Shown: positions 1 to 5,812 of the stretch, one piece after another
Position numbering within the stretch: the stretch's first letter is position 1
How the letters are laid out: each line of letters opens with the position of its first letter
Source of the DNA: Actinomycetota bacterium
GTDB lineage: Bacteria; Actinomycetota; Acidimicrobiia; Spongiisociales; ZC4RG35
Direction of reading: 5' to 3'
DNA length: 15,717 nt
NCBI GenBank assembly: GCA_022615295.1
Contig: JAKEHF010000064.1
Coordinates: 1-15,717 of the forward strand
The notes under the pieces: generated by a model
Databases searched by the model: none
Seen by the model: the letters and a program-made list of their open reading frames with translations, nothing else
What the model was told of the DNA's origin: nothing
Translations under genes and position numbers: made by a program

Positions 1-222
1 GAGGAGTGGCTCGTGATCGTGGCGGTGGTGGCGTCGGTGATCGCACTCGCCTTCTATCTGAGGGTGATAGTGGCGATGTACATGGAGGACGAGACCGCCG
101 ACGGCCCGTACGTCCCAATCACCGTCCGCGCCGTGGTCACCCTCGCCGTCCTGGCAACGATCATCTGGGGGATCTTCCCGGGGTCGCTCCTCAACCTCAC
201 CTCGGATGCCTTCCCGTTATAG
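1..222 (+). CDS. nuoN: NADH-quinone oxidoreductase subunit N, C-terminal fragment (first complex I operon)
   Basis: The frame is open from base 1 and ends at TAG 220-222, giving the last 73 residues of a membrane protein that begins before the window. Two hydrophobic helices are visible (roughly residues 4-24 and 39-60 of the fragment), separated by an acidic loop. The Phe-Tyr-Leu-Arg-Val-Ile-Val motif with a following Met-Tyr, and the second helix ending in Ile-Phe-Pro-Gly, are what I expect at the C-terminus of actinobacterial NuoN, the antiporter-like proton-pumping subunit of complex I that is normally last in the nuo operon. It differs clearly from the C-terminus of the second NuoN at 13054-14535, so it is not a recent duplicate. 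Its last 17 bases overlap the next gene. NuoM or NuoL is a less likely alternative; the upstream sequence would settle it. Confidence 0.72.
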   Translation, partial: EEWLVIVAVVASVIALAFYLRVIVAMYMEDETADGPYVPITVRAVVTLAVLATIIWGIFPGSLLNLTSDAFPL

Positions 223-1345
223 GGCCTTGGTCATCACGGGGGTCTGCTCCCTCGTTCTCGTCCCCGCGATGGCGGCGTCGGCCGCAGAGACGACCAACTC
301 CGAGATAGTCCTGGTCCGTGAGAACGACGTCGTAACCGAAGACCTCTATGCGGCAGCCGTGGCCATCAGGGTGGTGGGGGCCATCGATGGCGACCTGATG
401 GCGGTGGCCGCCGAGCAGGTCGTGATCGAGGGCACCGTCACCGGATCGGTGACTGTGGTCGCCCCCCGGGTCGTTGTGAGCGGCGACGTCGGCGGCTCAC
501 TGCGTGTCGTCGCCCGGGAGGTCTCCGTCACCGGGTCGATCGGACGAGACATCGTGGCCACCGCCTATCGCCTCGAGCTCGGGGCGGGGTCGCGCGTCGA
601 CTCCGACGTCCTTGCCTGGGTCTACGGCATGAAGGCTCTCGGCGCCATCGGCGGCGATCTGACGGGGTCGCAGCGGGGTCTCGACCTCGCCGGCTCGGTC
701 GCCGGCGATGTGGACGTCAACGTCGCCCGTCTCCACATAGTCGACGACCTGACCGTGACGGGCGATCTCGGCTATCGGTCCGACGGCGTGGCCGAGGGTT
801 TGGAGAGTGCCGAGGTCGCCGGGGCCGTGGTCAAGAAGGACATCCTTCCCCCAAACATCAGGGTCAGGGCGTTGGGTCTCTTCGCCCGGATCCTGGCCGT
901 GGTCTTTGTTGCCATCGCCGCGGTGACCACCGTGTGGGCATGGCCCGGAGCCACCAGATCGGCAGCAATGACGGTGAGGAGCCGGCCATGGCGAAGCTGG
1001 CTGTATGGGGCCGCCATCGTCTTCTCCCCGCTGCTGGTGGTCCTCGGCGCCATCGCCATCCTGAGTTTCGCCCCGCCGGCGGCAGCCCTTCCCCTTCTCG
1101 CCTTGGTCATCCCGCTGACCATGGCTTTGATCGGGCTGGTCCTGGTCCTCTCCCTGGTAGCCGGGGTGCCGGTGGCGGCCTGGGTGGGGGAGCGGCTCAA
1201 CCGTCGCTGGGGACCGTTGGGCGCAGTGATCGCCGGCTCGGCCGTCCTCGGTCTCGGTTGGTGTCTCCCGTTGATCGGCTGGCTGGTGCCCTTGGTCGCC
1301 CTACCCCTTGGTCTCGGCGCCTGGCTCCTGAGCCGCTCCCCTTAG
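206..1345 (+). CDS. Secreted bactofilin-like beta-helix protein with C-terminal membrane domain
   Basis: This 379-residue protein starts at ATG 206, inside the end of the upstream nuoN, so translation is probably coupled; there is no good Shine-Dalgarno sequence. Residues 1-26 look like a signal peptide (Arg4/Arg6, hydrophobic core, Ala-Ser-Ala before the predicted cut). Residues about 40-210 are a chain of short Val/Gly/Asp repeats of the type V-x-G-x-V-x-G-D-V, as in bactofilins and other polymer-forming left-handed beta-helices. From about residue 222 to the end there are four or more hydrophobic helices, with basic residues between them. By analogy with such proteins it may form a surface or periplasmic scaffold anchored in the membrane, but I cannot assign a function. 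A signal peptide plus a C-terminal membrane domain is unlike cytosolic bactofilins. The stop overlaps that of the convergent small gene by four bases. Confidence 0.85.
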   Translation: MPSRYRALVITGVCSLVLVPAMAASAAETTNSEIVLVRENDVVTEDLYAAAVAIRVVGAIDGDLMAVAAEQVVIEGTVTGSVTVVAPRVVVSGDVGGSLRVVAREVSVTGSIGRDIVATAYRLELGAGSRVDSDVLAWVYGMKALGAIGGDLTGSQRGLDLAGSVAGDVDVNVARLHIVDDLTVTGDLGYRSDGVAEGLESAEVAGAVVKKDILPPNIRVRALGLFARILAVVFVAIAAVTTVWAWPGATRSAAMTVRSRPWRSWLYGAAIVFSPLLVVLGAIAILSFAPPAAALPLLALVIPLTMALIGLVLVLSLVAGVPVAAWVGERLNRRWGPLGAVIAGSAVLGLGWCLPLIGWLVPLVALPLGLGAWLLSRSP

Positions 1346-1545
1346 TCGTCGGAGACGGTGGCCTGATCGACCAGATCGGGTATCTGGTCGGCGAGACCCT
1401 CGAAGGTGTCGTAGAGATAGCCCAGACTGACGTGCCCGCAGTCCCCACATACCGTCCGTTGCAGACCCGCGTTGTTGGTGATGTTCACCTGCTCGTGTTT
1501 GCAGGGCTCCGGTGCCTCACGATGTCTGAAGGAAGCCGTCCACAT
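1342..1545 (-). CDS. Small zinc-ribbon-like hypothetical protein
   Basis: This 67-residue protein carries Cys15-x-His17 followed 15 residues later by Cys33-x2-Cys36-x-His38. This Cys/His spacing suggests one zinc-binding knuckle pair. The tail is acidic. I chose ATG 1545 because a purine-rich stretch (1557-1570) lies upstream and the product begins Met-Trp-Thr-Ala-Ser-Phe-Arg-His, which looks like a natural start. A GTG at 1626 would give a 94-residue form whose extra 27 residues are low in recognisable structure and which has no clear ribosome site. Short single zinc-ribbon proteins of this sort are common in Actinomycetota with no known role, so no function is assigned. The 3' end overlaps the stop of the convergent bactofilin-like gene. 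The 5' side faces moaA, so the roughly 140-base gap must hold both promoters. Confidence 0.65.
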   Translation of the reverse strand: MWTASFRHREAPEPCKHEQVNITNNAGLQRTVCGDCGHVSLGYLYDTFEGLADQIPDLVDQATVSDD

Positions 1546-1556
1546 CTCTCTGTTTT

Positions 1557-1570
1557 CCCTTCTCCTCTCC
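1557..1570 (-). promoter_or_regulatory. Probable ribosome binding site for the small zinc-ribbon gene
   Basis: On the minus strand this reads GGAGAGGAGAAGGG. The nearest core (AAGGG) sits 11 bases before ATG 1545, which is rather long but usable. It is the main reason for preferring the 67-residue start over the upstream GTG at 1626. Confidence 0.4.
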
Positions 1571-1683
1571 GCATAGACATCGACCGAGGCACCACCCGGG
1601 TTGGGAGTCAAACTCAGCTGACCCACAGTGACTAGTCATGGGCCTGCACTCTGTCCCAACAGCGTCGCAGGCCGCTTATCGTC

Positions 1684-2688
1684 ATGGTGATGGTCACCGA
1701 TCTATTCGAGCGCCCGATACGCGATCTCCGGATCTCGGTGACCGACCGCTGCAACTTCCGGTGCATCTACTGCATGCCACGGGAGGTGTTCGGACCCGAT
1801 CACCGCTTCCTCCCCCGCGAGCAGCTGCTCACGTTCTCCGAGATCGCCACCCTGGCCAGGGTCTTTGTCGCACGCGGAGTGCAAAAGGTGCGTCTCACGG
1901 GTGGCGAGCCCCTGCTCCGCAAGGGTATGGAGCGTCTCGTCGAGATGCTGGCGGCCATCGCGGGCGTCGACGATCTCACCCTGACGACCAATGGCTCCCT
2001 GCTCGCCCGGAAGGCGCAGAGCCTGGTCGACGCCGGTCTCGACCGGGTGACCGTCAGTCTCGACGCAATGGACGACGAGACATTCATGGCCATGAACGAC
2101 GTGGGTTTCCCCGTGGCGGTCGTGCTCGAGGCCATTGAGGTGGCTTCGGCCTGTGGTCTCGGGCCGGTCAAGGTCAACTGTGTGGTGCAGCGCGGGATCA
2201 ACGAGCATGCGATCCTCGACATGGCCCGCCACTTCAAGGGGTCAGGGCACATCGTGCGCTTCATCGAGTACATGGACGTGGGGAGCACCAACGGCTGGCG
2301 TCTCGACCAGGTGGTGCCGGCGGCCGAGATCGTGGCCGCCATCCACAAGGTGTTCCCTCTGGAGCCGGTTCCCCCCAACTACCCGGGGGAGGTCGCCAAC
2401 CGCTTCCGATACCGTGACGGGAGCGGGGAGATCGGTGTCATCGCCTCGGTGACCCAGCCCTTCTGCGGGTCTTGCACCCGGGCCCGGATCTCGGCCGAAG
2501 GGATGCTCTACACGTGTCTCTTTGCCTCGTCGGGGACCAGTCTCCGCGACGTGATGCGCACCGGTGGCGATGTCGCCAGGGTCCTCGACGAGGTCTGGGA
2601 GAAACGCGAGGACCGATATTCGGAGGACCGGTCGGCGCACACACCCCGGCTCGTCGTCCCCGTCGAGATGAGCTACATCGGCGGTTGA
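1684..2688 (+). CDS. moaA: GTP 3',8-cyclase MoaA (molybdenum cofactor biosynthesis)
   Basis: MoaA is a radical-SAM enzyme that converts GTP to (8S)-3',8-cyclo-7,8-dihydroguanosine triphosphate, the first step of molybdopterin synthesis, in the cytoplasm. The 334-residue product has the usual family length. The radical-SAM cluster motif is Cys23-x3-Cys27-x2-Cys30 within TDRCNFRCIYC. The SAM-contacting TGGEP is at 72-76. The second 4Fe-4S cluster that binds GTP is Cys261-x2-Cys264-x13-Cys278. The protein ends in Gly-Gly, the conserved MoaA tail needed for activity. The start is uncertain: ATG 1684 and ATG 1690 are both possible, neither has a strong Shine-Dalgarno, and a TATCGT hexamer just upstream of 1690 would fit a leaderless start there. 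The DUF402 gene follows after 23 bases. No other moa genes are nearby, so the rest of the pathway must be elsewhere. Confidence 0.95.
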   Translation: MVMVTDLFERPIRDLRISVTDRCNFRCIYCMPREVFGPDHRFLPREQLLTFSEIATLARVFVARGVQKVRLTGGEPLLRKGMERLVEMLAAIAGVDDLTLTTNGSLLARKAQSLVDAGLDRVTVSLDAMDDETFMAMNDVGFPVAVVLEAIEVASACGLGPVKVNCVVQRGINEHAILDMARHFKGSGHIVRFIEYMDVGSTNGWRLDQVVPAAEIVAAIHKVFPLEPVPPNYPGEVANRFRYRDGSGEIGVIASVTQPFCGSCTRARISAEGMLYTCLFASSGTSLRDVMRTGGDVARVLDEVWEKREDRYSEDRSAHTPRLVVPVEMSYIGG

Positions 2689-2711
2689 GACGGCCCGAGC
2701 AAAATGTCGGG

Positions 2712-3218
2712 ATGCGACGGGTCACGGCCCAGTTCCTCAAGCATCCCGACATCCTCCATTGGGGTTTCGAGGTGATCTATCTGGGGGAGGACGAGTTCGG
2801 GACATGGACAGCCCTGCCCGCCGGGACCAGGAGATGGAAGGGCGAGACACCGGTGAGCCCGACGAGAAACGACGCGGTCTTTTGCGCTCCACATCGAAGC
2901 TGGTGGCATCTCCACTACTCCGGGGGCCAAGACGAGGCCTACACCCACTTCGTGGACATAAGCACCCCACCGAAATGGGTTGGTGTCGACCGCTACGAGA
3001 TGGTTGATCTCGATCTGGATGTCGCCGTGCTCCGGGACGGGTCGGTGGTCGTCGAGGACGAGGACGAGTTCCTGGCCCACCAGGTCCTCTACGGGTACAC
3101 CCAGGAGATGACCCGACGGGCCCGCGAGGAGACGGATCGGGTCGTCGCCGCCCTCACCGAGGGTGCCGAGCCCTTTTTCGACGTGGCGGGGAGCTGGCTG
3201 GATCGCTCCCGTAGCTGA
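2712..3218 (+). CDS. DUF402 family protein (FomD/nucleoside phosphatase-like)
   Basis: This 168-residue protein matches the DUF402 fold family. Members include FomD, which cleaves a CMP conjugate in fosfomycin synthesis, and nucleoside di/triphosphatases of Firmicutes. The signature is the acidic metal-binding block: VDLDLDV at about 98-104 (Asp99, Asp101, Asp103), a short turn containing RDGS, then Glu115-Asp-Glu-Asp-Glu-Phe120. An upstream aromatic stretch, Trp-Trp-His-Leu-His-Tyr, lines the barrel in this family. The C-terminus is helical, with many Arg/Glu residues. I chose ATG 2712 because the family begins close to this point and the frame upstream is only moaA read out of frame. The gene probably shares the moaA transcript. 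A divalent-metal-dependent phosphoanhydride hydrolase is likely; the substrate is unknown and nothing nearby suggests fosfomycin synthesis. Confidence 0.85.
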   Translation: MRRVTAQFLKHPDILHWGFEVIYLGEDEFGTWTALPAGTRRWKGETPVSPTRNDAVFCAPHRSWWHLHYSGGQDEAYTHFVDISTPPKWVGVDRYEMVDLDLDVAVLRDGSVVVEDEDEFLAHQVLYGYTQEMTRRAREETDRVVAALTEGAEPFFDVAGSWLDRSRS

Positions 3219-3229
3219 TCGCCCACACC

Positions 3230-4294
3230 TCAACGCATCAGGAGCGGGATCTCGACCTCGGCTCGGCTCAGACCACCGTGATAGCAGCGGAGCCTGCGGT
3301 CGAAACCCTTCGGTATGACGGCGATGTCGTCGGGGGGGAGCAGCACCAGCTCACCCACACGGGAGCGGGCAACGGCGCTGGGATCGGGGCCGATGAGCGT
3401 GGTGGGGTCGGTGAGCACTCCGCCGGTCTCCTCGGCGAGCCGGTCCATCAGCCCATGGTCACCCCAGAGGTTCACTCCTCGGGTGTCACCGGCGAACCTG
3501 AGACCGGTGTAATCCCGGATGATCAGCTTGTGGTCTTCGTCGAACTCGGAGAGACCGTGATCGGCCGTGCCAAGGAGGGTCACCTCCTTCGGCAATCCCC
3601 TGACCAGACCCTCCCAGACCCCCACTGCCACCTCTATCGCCTCGGTGAACTCGGGGCCGCCGAGCCCGTACACGTGCCCGGCGTAGTCGACCTGGGGAAC
3701 GTAGAGGAAGATGAAACGCCCCGGTGACTCGGCGAGCTGGGTGGTCGCCACCACCATCTCCCTGGCGTCCCATGCGCCCTCGAACCGCGTTCCCCGGTAG
3801 AGCGAGGTGGTGAGCGGGCTGTCCACGAAGGCCCCGGGTTGGACGGTGATCGGCTCGATACCCGCGGCGTGGAGCCGCTCCCAGAGATTGGGGTAGGGGA
3901 GCAGCTCGGCATAGGGGTAGCGGACCACCGCCCCGGTCAGATCGACCCATTTCAGGGTGTTGACCACAAGACCCAGCTCCTCCATCCAGGCGAGATGGGC
4001 CACCTGGCCGTGAAGCGAAGGGGGGAGACCGGTGGCGATCGTGGCCAGAGAGACACTCGTGGTTGTGGGGAAGGGGGCCTCGAGGACACCGGCGACCGAC
4101 GTGAGGAGGGCTTCGGCCGCGGGATGCTCGAGTTGGGCCATCCCCAGCCCATCAAAGAGCACGAGCACCACTGTCTCCTCGGCGGTGATCGGCAGCTCTG
4201 TGAGGGGCGACTCGGCCCTCCCGGTGAGACCCTGCTCGATCGCGGCGATGAGATTGACCAGGCCTCGACCATCGTACGAGGGACCGGTCATCAT
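3230..4294 (-). CDS. Alkaline phosphatase superfamily phosphodiesterase/nucleotide pyrophosphatase-like protein
   Basis: This 354-residue protein of the type I phosphodiesterase/nucleotide pyrophosphatase family (alkaline phosphatase superfamily) hydrolyses phosphodiester or phosphomonoester bonds with two metals and a Thr nucleophile. The metal ligands are visible in order: Asp48 in LVLFDGLG, a Thr nucleophile within FPTTTS (77-79), Asp203 and His207 in QVDYAGHVYG, Asp245-His246 in GTADHG, and His339 in CYHGGLS near the C-terminus. The motif ATGLPPSLHG after the nucleophile is also typical. There is no signal peptide or membrane helix, so it appears cytoplasmic, unlike many secreted relatives. 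Two consecutive ATGs (4294 and 4291) could be the start. There is no Shine-Dalgarno, and a -10-like hexamer lies eight bases upstream, which suggests a leaderless message. The gene converges on the DUF402 gene with 11 bases between stops. The substrate is unknown. Confidence 0.88.
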   Translation of the reverse strand: MMTGPSYDGRGLVNLIAAIEQGLTGRAESPLTELPITAEETVVLVLFDGLGMAQLEHPAAEALLTSVAGVLEAPFPTTTSVSLATIATGLPPSLHGQVAHLAWMEELGLVVNTLKWVDLTGAVVRYPYAELLPYPNLWERLHAAGIEPITVQPGAFVDSPLTTSLYRGTRFEGAWDAREMVVATTQLAESPGRFIFLYVPQVDYAGHVYGLGGPEFTEAIEVAVGVWEGLVRGLPKEVTLLGTADHGLSEFDEDHKLIIRDYTGLRFAGDTRGVNLWGDHGLMDRLAEETGGVLTDPTTLIGPDPSAVARSRVGELVLLPPDDIAVIPKGFDRRLRCYHGGLSRAEVEIPLLMR

Positions 4295-4302
4295 CGACGG
4301 CC

Positions 4303-4308
4303 AGACTA
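4303..4308 (-). promoter_or_regulatory. Putative -10 element for a leaderless phosphodiesterase transcript
   Basis: The minus strand reads TAGTCT, fitting the TANNNT pattern of actinobacterial sigma-70 promoters. Only eight bases separate it from ATG 4294, so transcription would begin at or one to two bases before the start codon. The lack of any Shine-Dalgarno agrees with this. No convincing -35 box is seen. Confidence 0.35.
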
Positions 4309-4320
4309 GAAAGCCCTGAC

Positions 4321-4349
4321 TTCGACGGGAAACAGGCCGTGCGTATACT
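4321..4349 (+). promoter_or_regulatory. Predicted sigma-70-type promoter of the second nuo operon
   Basis: A TTCGAC box (4321-4326) and a good TATACT -10 box (4344-4349) are 17 bases apart. Transcription would start near 4356, leaving about 30 bases of leader with AGGAA (4372-4376) as ribosome site before ATG 4385. This is the only plausible promoter seen ahead of the eleven tightly packed nuo genes, so it likely drives them all. The -35 match is weak; the -10 is strong. I see no clear operator or palindrome. Confidence 0.5.
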
Positions 4350-4384
4350 CGCCAGGTGCCCCGGTTTCGCCAGGAAATGAAGGG

Positions 4385-4750
4385 ATGAGCACGTACTTCG
4401 AGAGCTATCTCACCGTAGGTGCCTTCGCCGCACTGGGGGTGGTCCTGGTCCTGGTGATGCTGGGAGTGGCCTCGGTGCTCCGACCCAACAAGCCGAATCC
4501 GGGCAAACAGCTCACCTACGAATGCGGAGTGGACCCGGTAGGCGCCGGTTGGAGTCAGACCTACGTCCGGTACTACGTGTACGGGCTTCTCTTCCTCATC
4601 TTCGACGTCGAGGCGGTGTTCATCTTTCCCTGGGCGATCAACGTCGAGCGTCTCGGGGTGTTCGGGCTGGTCGAGATGCTGGTCTTCATCGCCATCCTGG
4701 TCCTCGGTCTCGTCTATGCCATCCGCAAAAAGGTGCTCCGGTGGGAGTAG
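4385..4750 (+). CDS. nuoA: NADH-quinone oxidoreductase subunit A (second complex I)
   Basis: NuoA is a three-helix membrane subunit at the junction between the membrane arm and the Q module. It helps form the quinone cavity and the first part of the proton path. The 121-residue product has helices near 10-32, 64-85 and 90-112. The long loop carries YECGVDPVG, with the conserved Cys found in the mobile loop next to the quinone site. Asp74 and Glu76 in FDVEAVF match the conserved acidic pair (Asp79/Glu81 in E. coli). It opens the operon behind a predicted promoter and a short leader, and overlaps nuoB by 10 bases. It is shorter than the E. coli protein (147), as is usual outside enterobacteria. 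Confidence 0.97.
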   Translation: MSTYFESYLTVGAFAALGVVLVLVMLGVASVLRPNKPNPGKQLTYECGVDPVGAGWSQTYVRYYVYGLLFLIFDVEAVFIFPWAINVERLGVFGLVEMLVFIAILVLGLVYAIRKKVLRWE

Positions 4751-5238
4751 TTCAGCGCTTCGGGGTCCCCAAGCCCGTCTCCTGGCTCCTCAACTGGTCA
4801 CGCAGGTACTCGCTGTGGCTCTTCCAGTTCGGTCTCGCCTGCTGTGCGATCGAGCTCATGGCCGCCTCGGGGCCCCGCTACGACTTCATGCGGTTTGGGA
4901 TCATCCCACTGCCCGCCTCGCCACGTCAGGCGGACCTCATGGTCGTGGCCGGGACGGTCACCGACAAGATGGCTCCCTCGATACGACGGCTCTACGAGCA
5001 GATGCCCGAGCCCAAGTACGTGATCTCGATGGGGTCGTGCGCCAATTGCGGCGGTCCCTACTGGGATTCCTACTCCGTCACCAAGGGGGTGGACCAGATC
5101 ATCCCGGTTGATGTCTACGTGCCGGGATGCCCTCCACGGCCCGAGGCCCTCATGGACGGGATCGTCCTGCTCCAGAAGTTGATCCAGGACGAGGACATCA
5201 AGGAGAAGTGGAACCAGCGTGACCTCGAGCCCGTCTGA
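4741..5238 (+). CDS. nuoB: NADH-quinone oxidoreductase subunit B (N2 cluster subunit)
   Basis: NuoB holds the terminal 4Fe-4S cluster N2, which passes electrons to quinone at the NuoB/NuoD interface. The start is GTG 4741 inside the end of nuoA, with AAAAAGG about eight bases before it. The product has 165 residues. The N2 ligands are the tandem Cys34-Cys35 in LACCAIE, Cys100 in MGSCAN and Cys130 in VPGCPPRPE. The SPRQADL and VAGTVTDKMAP stretches are typical. One oddity: the residue three after Cys100 is also Cys (CANC rather than the usual CANG or CANS), which puts an additional thiol close to N2. The gene overlaps nuoC by 20 bases. Confidence 0.97.
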   Translation: MGVVQRFGVPKPVSWLLNWSRRYSLWLFQFGLACCAIELMAASGPRYDFMRFGIIPLPASPRQADLMVVAGTVTDKMAPSIRRLYEQMPEPKYVISMGSCANCGGPYWDSYSVTKGVDQIIPVDVYVPGCPPRPEALMDGIVLLQKLIQDEDIKEKWNQRDLEPV

Positions 5239-5812
5239 GACGACCACCCATCCGCTCCAGGAGTACGCGGATCTGGTCGCGGAGACCGTGGGAGGAGAGG
5301 CCACTGTGGCATTCGACGCGATCAAGGTCGTGGTGCCCCTCGACAGATGGGTGGACGTTCACGTCACCGCGCGAGACCGGCTGGGGCTGGTCTTCTTCTC
5401 GTGGCTCTCGGCCATCGACTGGGCCAACGAGGTCGCCGTCGGGGACCCCCCGGGGGAGACGGTCGAGGAGCGTTTCGAGCTCCTGACGAGCCTGGGCGAT
5501 GTCACGGAGGGGCGTCGGGTCACCTTCTCGGCGACCGTCGACAAGACCTCACCGGTGGTCCCGACGCTGGTCGAGGTCTACGCCGGGGCCAACTGGCACG
5601 AGAGAGAGGCCCACGAGATGTTTGGCATCGTCTTCGAGGGCCATCCCAACCTGACCCACCTGTACCTGCCCGAGTCCTTCATCGGGAACCCGCTGCGCAA
5701 GAGTTTTCCCCTCCTCAGCCGTGAGGTGAAGCCATGGCCGGGAACGGTCGACGTCGAGGGCATGCCGGGCATTGCCGACGACGAGCCCACGACCGAGAAC
5801 CCGGAGGCCTGA
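5219..5812 (+). CDS. nuoC: NADH-quinone oxidoreductase subunit C
   Basis: NuoC is the 30-kDa scaffold subunit of the Q module, without cofactors, and packs against NuoD and NuoI. The 197-residue product starts at GTG 5219 within nuoB; AGGAG lies a little far upstream (about 13 bases), so coupling to nuoB is likely. The C-terminal half carries the 30-kDa signature: NWHEREAHEMFGI, GHPNLTHLYLPE and NPLRKSFPL. In the signature the usual Tyr-Asp before Met/Phe-Phe-Gly is His-Glu here. The last 30 residues are acidic and proline-rich. NuoC is a separate protein, not fused to NuoD as in E. coli. Its presence distinguishes this cluster from the Streptomyces nuo2 set, which as I recall it lacks nuoC. 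Confidence 0.95.
   Translation: MTSSPSETTTHPLQEYADLVAETVGGEATVAFDAIKVVVPLDRWVDVHVTARDRLGLVFFSWLSAIDWANEVAVGDPPGETVEERFELLTSLGDVTEGRRVTFSATVDKTSPVVPTLVEVYAGANWHEREAHEMFGIVFEGHPNLTHLYLPESFIGNPLRKSFPLLSREVKPWPGTVDVEGMPGIADDEPTTENPEA

Noticed and set aside
1546..1683. Moco riboswitch or strong promoter upstream of moaA
   Set aside because: The space before moaA is too short for the known Moco riboswitch fold. A TTGACT on the minus strand (1606-1611) has no good -10 at suitable spacing, and a GAGT-CAA-ACTC hairpin is too small to call.
2472..2711. N-terminal extension of the DUF402 protein to ATG 2472
   Set aside because: The extra 80 residues are moaA read in another frame, Arg-rich, and do not resemble the family. 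ATG 2712 gives a normal DUF402 length.
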